From positions 1 through 5,683 of the forward strand of contig PJER01000134.1 of NCBI GenBank assembly GCA_002825465.1: DNA of 5,683 nt. The letters run 5' to 3'. How positions within the stretch are numbered: the first letter of the stretch is position 1; every line of letters starts with the position of its first letter. Under the pieces are notes generated by a model that saw nothing but the letters and a program-made list of their open reading frames with translations, did not search any database and was not told the DNA's origin. The translations under genes and the position numbers were made by a program. This stretch comes from Candidatus Thorarchaeota archaeon MP8T_1 (lineage in GTDB: Archaea; Asgardarchaeota; Thorarchaeia; Thorarchaeales; Thorarchaeaceae). This document shows positions 1-5,683 of the stretch, piece by piece.

Positions 1-524
1 CGTGATACCTTCTGACCTATGATTCCTAATCGTTTTGTGACTCGCCAGACATGTGTATCAACAGGTAGAGTTGGCCTTCCAAATGAGAACAACAACACAA
101 TTGCTGCAGTCTTTAGCCCGACGCCATGCAATGATGTGAGCCAGGTCTTTGCTTCTTCGAGTGGCATGTCTTCGAGAAGCGCAAGGTCTAGTTTTCCAAC
201 TCGTTCATTTATCTCTCGAAGTGCTCGCTGAATCCTCTTTGCTTTTAGATTGAACATTCCAGATGATCGGATTACTTGAGCAAGTTCACCCTGGGGTGCA
301 TTAAGGACTTGTTCCCAAGAGGCGTAGTTTTTCGTTAGACTATCAAAAGCCTTGAACATATTCGTGTCAGAGGTATGTTGACTTAAGATGGTCATCACTA
401 GTTCATCGATTGGAGGGAGTTTACGTTCGCTTACTGATTTGCCATACTTGCGAGCCAGAACTGCACAAGCCTTCTCAGCCTTTTGCTTTGATTGTGTCAT
501 CATACCTGATTTGGGAGAAGACAT
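1..524 (-). CDS. nth: Endonuclease III-family DNA glycosylase (HhH-GPD), C-terminus cut off by window edge
   Basis: Base-excision repair enzyme of the endonuclease III/HhH-GPD superfamily. The family removes damaged bases, typically oxidised pyrimidines, and often nicks the abasic site by beta-elimination. The visible 174 codons contain ILSQHTSDTN (residues 46-55), matching the family's LLSAQATD-type helix, then the helix-hairpin-helix LHGVGLKTA (132-140) and the VDTHVWRV segment (155-162). K138 and D156 fit the catalytic Lys and Asp, and their spacing of 18 equals K120/D138 of E. coli Nth. The usual LPGVG proline is His here. The C-terminal part, where many members bind a 4Fe-4S cluster, lies outside the window. 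I chose the ATG at 524 because an in-frame TAA lies just upstream and a TATA-like element lies about 24 bases before it. In-frame ATGs at 503 and 500 are possible but have no convincing ribosome binding site. It is transcribed divergently from the flavodoxin gene. The family is secure. Lesion specificity (thymine glycol, uracil/thymine mismatch or adenine opposite 8-oxoG) cannot be told from this half. Confidence 0.92.
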   Translation of the reverse strand, partial: MSSPKSGMMTQSKQKAEKACAVLARKYGKSVSERKLPPIDELVMTILSQHTSDTNMFKAFDSLTKNYASWEQVLNAPQGELAQVIRSSGMFNLKAKRIQRALREINERVGKLDLALLEDMPLEEAKTWLTSLHGVGLKTAAIVLLFSFGRPTLPVDTHVWRVTKRLGIIGQKVS

Positions 525-544
525 CTGCCCTTATCTAGAAAGTG

Positions 545-551
545 GTATAGA
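545..551 (-). promoter_or_regulatory. Putative TATA-box promoter of the endonuclease III gene
   Basis: Read on the minus strand, a CTATACC element (TATA at 549-546) is centred about 23.5 bases before the ATG at 524. That is close to the usual archaeal TATA-to-start-site distance of roughly 24-27 bases, so the transcript would begin at or within a few bases of the start codon. No Shine-Dalgarno is present, which fits a leaderless mRNA. This is inferred from position and sequence only. Confidence 0.45.
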
Positions 552-586
552 TAAGAGGTATTTGTCCTTGCGATAGTCTTTTGTTT

Positions 587-595
587 CATTATACC
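587..595 (+). promoter_or_regulatory. Putative TATA-box promoter of the flavodoxin-like gene
   Basis: CATTATACC has its TATA (590-593) centred about 24.5 bases before the ATG at 616. The bases directly before that ATG (TTGATTGGGTAAAG) hold no good Shine-Dalgarno. Together these suggest a leaderless archaeal transcript. The same TATACC string occurs at nearly the same distance from the divergent gene's ATG on the other strand. Confidence 0.45.
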
Positions 596-615
596 GATGG
601 CTTGATTGGGTAAAG

Positions 616-1032
616 ATGAAAGTCGGCATTATCTACGAGAGTACAAGGGGACGAACAAAGGCGATGGCGGAGGCGATTCAAGAAGGCGTTACATCCGCAG
701 GAACCGAGTGTGCTGTGATTGATGCAAAAGATTTCAATAATATCGATGATTTCTGCGCCTTAGCAATTGGAAGCTCAACAAGAATGAAAAAAGTGCTTCC
801 GATGGTTAAACGCATACTTGCCGAAATGCAGAATCTGAATGGGCTACCTACAGCGGCATTCGGTTCATATGGGTGGAGTGGGGAAGCTCCAGATGAGATT
901 GCTGCTAGATTGAAAGAACTTGGCGGAACCTTGGTTATCGACCAACCAATCAAAGCAAAAGACTATCCCGGAGAGCAAATACTAGTTGAATGTCGCAGCT
1001 TAGGAGAGAAACTTGCTCATAGCTGCAAGTAA
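616..1032 (+). CDS. Single-domain flavodoxin-like protein (138 aa)
   Basis: Probable FMN-binding, cytoplasmic electron carrier or redox module with a flavodoxin fold. It opens with the typical first strand KVGIIYES and phosphate-binding loop STRGRT (residues 9-14; the consensus is S/T-x-T-G-x-T). The second cofactor loop, GSSTRMKKVLP (52-62), takes the place of the usual SPTY-x-G and has no aromatic residue. The third, FGSYGWSGEAPDEIAARL (82-99), closely matches the FGSYGWSGEA loop of the flavodoxin domain of flavodiiron proteins (FprA/NorV type). Y85 and W87 could flank the isoalloxazine ring. At 138 residues it is one complete domain, with no diiron beta-lactamase part attached. The ATG at 616 places the first beta-strand at the N-terminus, as expected. 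The gene lies 95 bases upstream of the ABC operon on the same strand and may be transcribed separately from it. The fold is confident; redox partner and pathway are unknown. Confidence 0.85.
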   Translation: MKVGIIYESTRGRTKAMAEAIQEGVTSAGTECAVIDAKDFNNIDDFCALAIGSSTRMKKVLPMVKRILAEMQNLNGLPTAAFGSYGWSGEAPDEIAARLKELGGTLVIDQPIKAKDYPGEQILVECRSLGEKLAHSCK

Positions 1033-1045
1033 TGAATTGAGGCTT

Positions 1046-1069
1046 TACTAGAAGGTATCTAAACTAGTA
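1046..1069. repeat. Short inverted repeat TACTAG-N12-CTAGTA in the spacer before the ABC operon
   Basis: Two perfect 6-base arms (1046-1051 and 1064-1069) are separated by 12 bases. The right arm overlaps the self-complementary ACTAGT at 1063-1068. The repeat begins 13 bases after the flavodoxin stop and ends 58 bases before the ABC start, so it could be a regulator-binding site or a weak 3' hairpin for the flavodoxin transcript. No T-run follows it. Six-base arms can arise by chance. Confidence 0.3.
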
Positions 1070-1115
1070 CTCTTCAAAACTCTTATCATGTGGGATTTGA
1101 AAATTCTAAAACGCC

Positions 1116-1121
1116 GGTGGT
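1116..1121 (+). promoter_or_regulatory. Ribosome binding site of the first ABC gene
   Basis: GGTGGT ends 6 bases before the ATG at 1128 and partly matches the GGAGGTGAT consensus. It favours 1128 over the in-frame ATG at 1161 (residue 12), which lacks a site. Its presence implies a leadered transcript, so the promoter must lie further upstream. I could not pick out a clear TATA box for this operon between 1033 and 1115. Confidence 0.5.
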
Positions 1122-1127
1122 AATTAT

Positions 1128-3056
1128 ATGGGTCATATTAGTAGACTCACAGGCTATGCCATGAGGAGAAAGAAGCTCTTCTTTGGCTTTCTCACTGCAT
1201 CGGCAATTGGTACTGCATTCAATCTCTTCACACCGCTAGTAATGATTGAAATAGTCGACATGGTCATTCTTGGAAATCAACTCGATTTGCTCATACCATA
1301 TGTAGTCCTCTTCGTGGGATTGGGAGTTTTCTACGCAATATTTGATATGCTTGGACGTTATGGATCTGCAATCTCATCACAGTTTGTAATCTACTCTCTG
1401 CGTGAGGAACTCTATGAGAGTTTGATGGAAAAAGACCTTGCATTTTATGACCAGAATGAAACGGGACAATTACTAGCACGTGTGACTACAGACGTCAGTA
1501 CAATGAGGGAATTCCTCTATTGGGGATATCGTGTCTTATTCATTGGAGCAGCACAATTGATTGGGACTTACATTGTGATGTTGAGTGTGAGCGCTTCGCT
1601 GACAATGTACATGTTCCTACTAATACCAGTTATTTTCGTCTTCATCTATGTCTTTGCGAAAAGAGTAAGACCAGTCTTTCTTAGCGCCCGTAATCAGTAT
1701 GGTGTACTTAGCTCAGTGTTAGCAGAGAATGTTGTTGGACACAAGGTCGTACGAGCATATGCTTCTGAAGACAGAGAGGCAGACAGAGTTGAGAGAGAGA
1801 ATAGAGGATTTCTTGATCGAAGAGTACAAGCAAGCAAACTCGAGGCGTTCTTTCAACCAATGTTACCCTCCTTATTTGGAATAGCAATTGGATTCCTGAT
1901 ATATATCGGAGGATATGCGATTATTGAATCATCAGGTCTAACTCTTGGTGAGTTTGTTGGATTCATCTCCCTTGTAGGAATGCTTGTGCTACCGGCGCGT
2001 TTCCTAAGTTGGGGGGTTGGTATGTATCAGAGAGCATCAGCCTCGGGAGACCGTACATTCTACATACTCGATTCCATTGATGAGGTGATGGATCCAGAGG
2101 ACCCGGTAGATGCCTCAGAATTTGTAGGAGCTGTGGACTTTCAAAATGTTTCATTCAGTTACAGAGGCGGCAGCTATATCTTACGCGACGTTACTCTCCA
2201 TATTAGACCAGGACAGATTGTAGCGCTTTTAGGAGGGACTGGTTCAGGAAAGACTAGCCTCGTTAATTTGATTCCACGGTTCTATGATATAGATGATAAT
2301 AGTACAGTCACATACGAAGACAGAATCTATCGAGTGAATGACAAGGGTGTTGTAGTCATTGATGACGAAGAACACAAGGTTATAGATGGTTACGTCGATT
2401 TCAAGGGGAAAAAGCTGAAAGTACAAGCTCCAGGAAAGATATGCATAGATGGAATAGATATCAGGCAGTACAGACTTAATGACCTTAGAAAACGAATTGG
2501 CATGGTCCATCAAGATCCATTCTTGTTCTCAACAACGATTCGTGAGAATATTGCATTCGGTCGTACAGAAGCATCCATCGAGGAGGTGATGGATGCCGCA
2601 AAAGCGGCTATGATTCATGATTTTATTATGACCCTCGAAAATGGATATGATACAGAGATTGGAGAGAGAGGTGTTACTCTAAGTGGAGGACAGAAGCAGA
2701 GGCTAGCTATTGCACGAGCTATATTGGCAGACCCGAGAATCCTAATACTTGACGACTCCACAAGTTCAGTAGATGCCAAGACTGAGATGCTCATACAGAA
2801 AGCTCTTGAGAACTTGATGAAAGGTAGAACGACATTCATCATAACACATAGGTTAAGCACGGTACGCAATGCAGACCTAATAGTAATCATGGAGCGGGGC
2901 CGGATTGCCGAAAAAGGTAGTCATGAGGAACTTGTTGCAAATGAGGGAATATACAACAATATCCACCAAACTCTCACAGAGATGGAACTAGCGGCAAGTG
3001 TAGCAATAGACCCGTTTGCTGTTGCTAAAGCATCTGGAGGTGACGGTGATGAGTAG
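1128..3056 (+). CDS. ABC exporter half-transporter A: fused permease-ATPase with degenerate Walker B and extra NBD segment
   Basis: First half (642 aa) of a type I-exporter-fold (MsbA/MdlB-like) ABC transporter in the cytoplasmic membrane. Residues about 15-300 are the six-helix permease domain, with coupling-helix-like segments near EKDLAFYDQNETGQ (101-114) and YASEDRE (211-217). The nucleotide-binding domain spans about 335-610: A-loop Y345, Walker A GGTGSGKT (369-376), Q-loop Q462, canonical LSGGQ (518-522), Walker B ILILD (538-542), D-loop D549 and switch H574. The residue after Walker B is Asp (D543) where active ATPases have Glu, the mark of the degenerate-site subunit in heterodimeric exporters. 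Between FYD (385-387) and GKICIDG (436-442) there are 48 residues where the partner has 3. The C-terminus ends in a Gly/Asp/Glu-rich tail. The gene overlaps the next by 8 bases, implying a co-translated pair. ATP-driven export is inferred from the fold; the substrate (drug, lipid or peptide) cannot be told. Confidence 0.95.
   Translation: MGHISRLTGYAMRRKKLFFGFLTASAIGTAFNLFTPLVMIEIVDMVILGNQLDLLIPYVVLFVGLGVFYAIFDMLGRYGSAISSQFVIYSLREELYESLMEKDLAFYDQNETGQLLARVTTDVSTMREFLYWGYRVLFIGAAQLIGTYIVMLSVSASLTMYMFLLIPVIFVFIYVFAKRVRPVFLSARNQYGVLSSVLAENVVGHKVVRAYASEDREADRVERENRGFLDRRVQASKLEAFFQPMLPSLFGIAIGFLIYIGGYAIIESSGLTLGEFVGFISLVGMLVLPARFLSWGVGMYQRASASGDRTFYILDSIDEVMDPEDPVDASEFVGAVDFQNVSFSYRGGSYILRDVTLHIRPGQIVALLGGTGSGKTSLVNLIPRFYDIDDNSTVTYEDRIYRVNDKGVVVIDDEEHKVIDGYVDFKGKKLKVQAPGKICIDGIDIRQYRLNDLRKRIGMVHQDPFLFSTTIRENIAFGRTEASIEEVMDAAKAAMIHDFIMTLENGYDTEIGERGVTLSGGQKQRLAIARAILADPRILILDDSTSSVDAKTEMLIQKALENLMKGRTTFIITHRLSTVRNADLIVIMERGRIAEKGSHEELVANEGIYNNIHQTLTEMELAASVAIDPFAVAKASGGDGDE
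2289..2432 (+). other. Insertion of about 45 residues within the NBD of ABC subunit A
   Basis: Residues 388-435 separate the Walker A helix from the strand leading to the GKICIDGIDI segment. The partner protein joins the same two elements with only VRS. The extra stretch is charged and alternates polar with hydrophobic residues (YEDRIYRVND, KGVVVIDDEEHKVIDG, VDFKGKKLKV), so it looks like several beta-strands or hairpins rather than a linker. The reading frame is open throughout and the motifs on both sides are intact, so this is a real part of the protein. I cannot match it to a named domain. Confidence 0.8.
3036..3043 (+). promoter_or_regulatory. Strong Shine-Dalgarno that fixes the start of the second ABC gene
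   Basis: GGAGGTGA sits 5 bases before the ATG at 3049, inside the end of the upstream gene. It selects 3049 rather than the in-frame ATG at 3016 or the GTG at 3046. The resulting 8-base overlap with the upstream stop codon suggests coupled translation of the two subunits. Confidence 0.85.
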
Positions 3057-4884
3057 AACACTCGATAGCGCGGACGATCCAGATGCAAGAACCTATGAAT
3101 ATTCAGACTCCGCTCTCCTAATTCGCATGGTCAAGTATTTGCTTGCCTATAGAAAGCTGTTTCTGACTGTCATCATAGTGACAGCTGCGACAATCATCCT
3201 GAGTGTATGGTCACCATTTGTTCTCAAGCAAGCCATAGACGTGGATTTTGTCAATCTTGATCTGCAGTCACTTACCCTTACAGCGGGCCTGTACGTGTTA
3301 TTGCAAGTCTTAACCTGGATATCGCTCTATGCAAGCGGCTACCTAATGTCACTCATGGGGCAGAGAGCAGTTTATGATATCAGACAGGAGTTATACACCC
3401 ATCTGCAGGAAATGTCAGAGGAGTTTCATGATCACTCCTCAAGTGGTCGAATTATATCAAGACTCACCAATGATGTAGATCGAATGAGCGAGCTCTTGGG
3501 AGGGGAACTCATTAACACCTTTGCGCAAATCTTTGTTGTTTTTGCAATCGGGTGGGCAATGTTTGTCGCTGATTTCAGACTCGCAATAGTCTCACTTATG
3601 ATAATTCCGATTCTCCTCGTCACGACAATCTATTTCCGAAAGAAGATGAGAGAAGCCTATCGACACACAAGAAAAACAATTTCGAATGTTACTTCAAATC
3701 TTGCTGAGAGCATATCAGGTGCAAAGGTCACTAAGAGCTTTGCGAGAGAGAGGACAAGTGCTGAGATCTTTGCGAGATATAATGAGGCAGACTATCAATC
3801 CAATGTTGAAGCAGGTAGAGCTCAAGCTTCGTTTTTCCCGGTCATACGATTCATCAGTGGACTCGGAACCGCCATAATACTACTCTTTGGAGGCTGGTTT
3901 ATTCTTGATTCAAGCTTTCTCTATATTAACCCAATTCTGACTCCAGTCGTCACAATTGGGACTGTTGTAATGTTTGTTCAATTTAGTGATCGCTTCTTTC
4001 GACCAGTTCTCATAATTGCTAACTTCTATACAGCTGTTCAGAGCGCTTTCGCGGGAGGAGAAAGAGTCTTCTCGATTTTGGATACAGAATCGTCGGTTCA
4101 AGATTCCCCTGACGCACTTCCCATGCCGGAAATAAAAGGGCATGTCCATTTTGATAATGTAACATTCGGATACGGGGAAGGTCCAGTCGTATTGGAAAAC
4201 TTCGACCTTGAGATAGAGCCTGGAGAAACTATTGCAATCGTAGGCGATACCGGAGCAGGGAAAACAACAATTGTGAACCTATTGAATAGATTCTACGATG
4301 TGCGTAGTGGTTCCATAAAGATCGATGGAATTGATATCAGATCGGTCACACAGCGTTCTCTCCATTCACGGATTGGCCTTGTTCTTCAAGACGCCTTTCT
4401 ATTCATAGGTACTGTCAAAGAGAATATACGATATGGTAATCCAGATGCCACAGATGAGGAAATTGTAGCAGCCCTTGAAGCTATTGGAGCAAAAAGAATC
4501 ATTGTGAATCTTGAAAGAGGGATCGATACCGAGGTGGGCGAACGTGGTGCTGGACTCTCGGAAGGGGAGAGACAACTAGTTAGCTTCGCCAGAGCTCTTC
4601 TTGCCGACCCAAAAATCCTCATACTTGATGAGGCAACAAGTTCTATTGACATCTATACTGAGTATGCAATCCAGAAAGGTTTGAAAGTACTCTTGAAGGG
4701 CCGAACATCCATTGTCATTGCCCATAGGCTGTCAACCATCGTAAATGCCGATAGAATCGTAGTATTAGAGCATGGAAGAATCGTCGAGTCTGGAAAACAC
4801 GCAGAACTGATGCAGCTCAAAGGCAAGTATCACTCACTCTATGACCTGCAAATTCGTCCGAGGGCAATACAGAGGACACTCTAA
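3049..4884 (+). CDS. ABC exporter half-transporter B: fused permease-ATPase with catalytic Glu and altered signature
   Basis: Second half (611 aa) of the heterodimeric exporter. A short acidic N-terminus (SADDPDARTYEYSD) precedes the six-helix permease domain (about 25-330), with coupling-helix-like segments near EEFHDHSSSGR (124-134) and FARERTS (231-237). The nucleotide-binding domain has A-loop Y375, Walker A GDTGAGKT (399-406), Q-loop Q447, signature LSEGE (503-507), Walker B ILILD (523-527) followed by the catalytic Glu E528, D-loop D534 and switch H559. The signature departs from LSGGQ at its third and fifth positions. In a head-to-tail dimer this altered signature would face the Walker motifs of subunit A, which lack the catalytic Glu, giving the degenerate site. 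E528 would pair with the perfect LSGGQ of A in the competent site. The FYDVRSGSIKIDG segment (415-427) is of normal length. The start is set by the Shine-Dalgarno at 3036-3043. Pairing with A is strongly supported by the overlap and the complementary defects; the substrate is unknown. Confidence 0.95.
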   Translation: MSRTLDSADDPDARTYEYSDSALLIRMVKYLLAYRKLFLTVIIVTAATIILSVWSPFVLKQAIDVDFVNLDLQSLTLTAGLYVLLQVLTWISLYASGYLMSLMGQRAVYDIRQELYTHLQEMSEEFHDHSSSGRIISRLTNDVDRMSELLGGELINTFAQIFVVFAIGWAMFVADFRLAIVSLMIIPILLVTTIYFRKKMREAYRHTRKTISNVTSNLAESISGAKVTKSFARERTSAEIFARYNEADYQSNVEAGRAQASFFPVIRFISGLGTAIILLFGGWFILDSSFLYINPILTPVVTIGTVVMFVQFSDRFFRPVLIIANFYTAVQSAFAGGERVFSILDTESSVQDSPDALPMPEIKGHVHFDNVTFGYGEGPVVLENFDLEIEPGETIAIVGDTGAGKTTIVNLLNRFYDVRSGSIKIDGIDIRSVTQRSLHSRIGLVLQDAFLFIGTVKENIRYGNPDATDEEIVAALEAIGAKRIIVNLERGIDTEVGERGAGLSEGERQLVSFARALLADPKILILDEATSSIDIYTEYAIQKGLKVLLKGRTSIVIAHRLSTIVNADRIVVLEHGRIVESGKHAELMQLKGKYHSLYDLQIRPRAIQRTL

Positions 4885-4953
4885 TCGTAGCTTGCGCGAG
4901 TATCGGTGGTTAAAGAAAACAAGCAATGTCAAGTGAAATCCATCAGCAAAATT

Positions 4954-4975
4954 GACAGGGTATGAGTACCCTGTC
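4954..4975 (-). terminator. Perfect 9-bp hairpin with 4-base loop between convergent genes
   Basis: GACAGGGTA (4954-4962), loop TGAG, TACCCTGTC (4967-4975). Read on the minus strand it lies 30 bases past the stop of the right-edge gene and is followed at once by AATTTTG, and about 30 bases later by a T-rich tract (TTGTTTTCTTTA, complement of 4911-4922). That fits transcription ending for the minus-strand gene. On the plus strand no T-run follows, so a role for the ABC operon is less likely, although the stem could protect its 3' end. The hairpin is certain as sequence; terminator function is inferred. Confidence 0.6.
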
Positions 4976-5005
4976 GCTCAATACGCATTATTATGTATCT
5001 GACTT

Positions 5006-5683
5006 CTAATCGTCCCAATCAAAGTCATCCACATTATCATATGGAAATCCCTTCATCGTCTGCTTCATGGACTTGAGCGACTTCAAGCCTTTTAGACCCT
5101 TCATCGCCTCAGTCACAGATTCTGTGACAATCTGACCAATGTCAACGAAACTGTCCAAGCCATGGATTCTACCTTTGCCAACGATGATTTGCTTGCCATT
5201 CTTTCCTGTGACGACAACTCCAGACTTACTCACCGAAACTAGATTATCGTCACCCAAGACAAAGACCTGCTTTCCATAAGTGAAGACTAGCCCTTTCTTC
5301 TCACTCAGAACAAGTATGAGTTTAGTTCCCCTAGAGTCTCGACCTAGAAGAATCTGTGAAGACTCTCTCTGGTTAATCTTGGTCTCTGAATGATCGCCAT
5401 TCAGTTGGTCCTTCATTGCTGACTCAATTTCTGCGATGAAGGATTGAGTGTTCTGAAATCCTTGCCTCTGAAGATCTGACGCATCTGCCCTCTTGGATAT
5501 GTTCTCCAAGGACATAGTGCCTATATAGAACTGGACACCTTGCAGTGAGCCAGATATCGTTTCACCCATTGCACCAACCTCGGTTTCAGCAATGGCATCA
5601 ACAGCAAACCGAGAAGGCCCTACAAATGCGGCACCAACTCGTGTGTCATCCTCGAGAAGATAGACCCATACACACCCCGCCTC
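5006..5683 (-). CDS. Unrecognised protein, 5' end beyond window; beta-rich middle, lysine-rich segment and acidic tail
   Basis: I do not recognise this protein. The frame is open from the stop at 5006 to the right edge, giving 225 visible codons. The ATG at 5569 is probably internal, because the sequence before it also reads as normal protein (VWVYLLEDDTRVGAAFVGPS and AVDAIAETEVGAMGE). Visible order: an alpha/beta-like N-terminal stretch, a probable helix (SDLQRQGFQNTQSFIAEIES), a beta-rich part with alternating hydrophobic residues (TKLILVLSEKKGLVFTYGKQ, VVVTGKNGKQIIVGKGRIHG), a helix (SFVDIGQIVTESVTEA), a lysine-every-third-residue stretch MKGLKGLKSLKSMKQTMKG, and an acidic end FPYDNVDDFDWDD. 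No catalytic motif, signal peptide or long hydrophobic segment is visible in this part. It runs convergently to the ABC operon and is separated from it by the hairpin at 4954-4975, so the two are separate transcription units. It is likely a real, cytoplasmic or peripheral membrane protein of unknown function. Confidence 0.75.
   Translation of the reverse strand, partial: EAGCVWVYLLEDDTRVGAAFVGPSRFAVDAIAETEVGAMGETISGSLQGVQFYIGTMSLENISKRADASDLQRQGFQNTQSFIAEIESAMKDQLNGDHSETKINQRESSQILLGRDSRGTKLILVLSEKKGLVFTYGKQVFVLGDDNLVSVSKSGVVVTGKNGKQIIVGKGRIHGLDSFVDIGQIVTESVTEAMKGLKGLKSLKSMKQTMKGFPYDNVDDFDWDD

Noticed and set aside
19..231. Plus-strand open frame of 70 codons
   Set aside because: It lies opposite the endonuclease III gene, whose catalytic motifs on the minus strand are clear. 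The plus-strand product is Ser-rich with no recognisable motif.
388..576. Plus-strand open frame of 62 codons running toward the flavodoxin gene
   Set aside because: It overlaps the N-terminal coding part of the glycosylase and the divergent promoter, and shows no ribosome binding site or family motif.
2289..2432. Insertion as an intein, intron or mobile element
   Set aside because: It is too short, lacks intein splice motifs and terminal repeats, and keeps the reading frame with intact flanking motifs, so a protein-level insertion is the better reading.
2244..2513. Minus-strand 89-codon open frame opposite the NBD insertion
   Set aside because: Considered as a small hydrophobic protein or foreign gene inside the insertion, but it extends into conserved NBD sequence on both sides and looks like a mirror of the real gene.
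616..4884. Flavodoxin plus ABC exporter as a heme or metal-handling operon
   Set aside because: A 95-base gap with its own dyad and ribosome binding site separates them, and neither ABC half shows metal- or heme-binding motifs. Proximity alone does not support a shared function.
5006..5569. Right-edge minus-strand gene as a complete 187-residue protein starting at 5569
   Set aside because: The frame stays open with protein-like sequence to the window edge, so the ATG at 5569 is probably an internal Met and the gene is 5' partial.
1..5683. CRISPR array, tRNA or rRNA genes, insertion sequence, toxin-antitoxin or phage defence system
   Set aside because: There are no regularly spaced direct repeats, no recognisable RNA gene, and no transposase or nuclease toxin motifs. 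The genes present are DNA repair, redox, transport and one unknown.

Overview
The window looks archaeal and mesophilic, at moderate GC. Two divergent genes each have a TATA-like element about 24 bases before an ATG with no Shine-Dalgarno in front, which suggests leaderless archaeal transcripts. The ABC operon instead uses Shine-Dalgarno sites, including a strong GGAGGTGA. Arginine codons are rich in AGA/AGG. An Asgard-type (for example Thorarchaeota-like) or other uncultured archaeon would fit, but that placement is an impression rather than something the sequence proves.

Layout: (1) bases 1-524, minus strand, hold the N-terminal 174 codons of an endonuclease III-family DNA glycosylase whose C-terminus lies beyond the left edge. 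(2) Bases 525-615 are a compact divergent promoter region. (3) Bases 616-1032, plus strand, encode a single-domain flavodoxin-like protein that resembles the flavodoxin domain of flavodiiron proteins. (4) Bases 1033-1127 are a spacer with a small inverted repeat and the ribosome binding site of the next gene. (5) Bases 1128-3056 and 3049-4884, plus strand, are two overlapping genes for the halves of a heterodimeric ABC exporter. (6) Bases 4885-5005 are a convergent spacer with a perfect 9-bp hairpin. (7) Bases 5006-5683, minus strand, are the C-terminal 225 codons of a protein I do not recognise; it stays open to the right edge.

The centre of interest is the ABC pair. The first subunit has Asp instead of the catalytic Glu after Walker B but a perfect LSGGQ. 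The second has the catalytic Glu but an altered signature, LSEGE. The defects complement each other, so the dimer should have one degenerate and one competent ATP site, as in TM287/288-type exporters. The first subunit also carries about 45 extra residues inside its nucleotide-binding domain, between Walker A and the Q-loop, which its partner lacks. No substrate can be inferred, and nothing ties the glycosylase, the flavodoxin or the right-edge gene to the transporter beyond being neighbours. I saw no CRISPR array, RNA gene, insertion sequence or phage gene, and no stretch over 300 bases lacks a gene.
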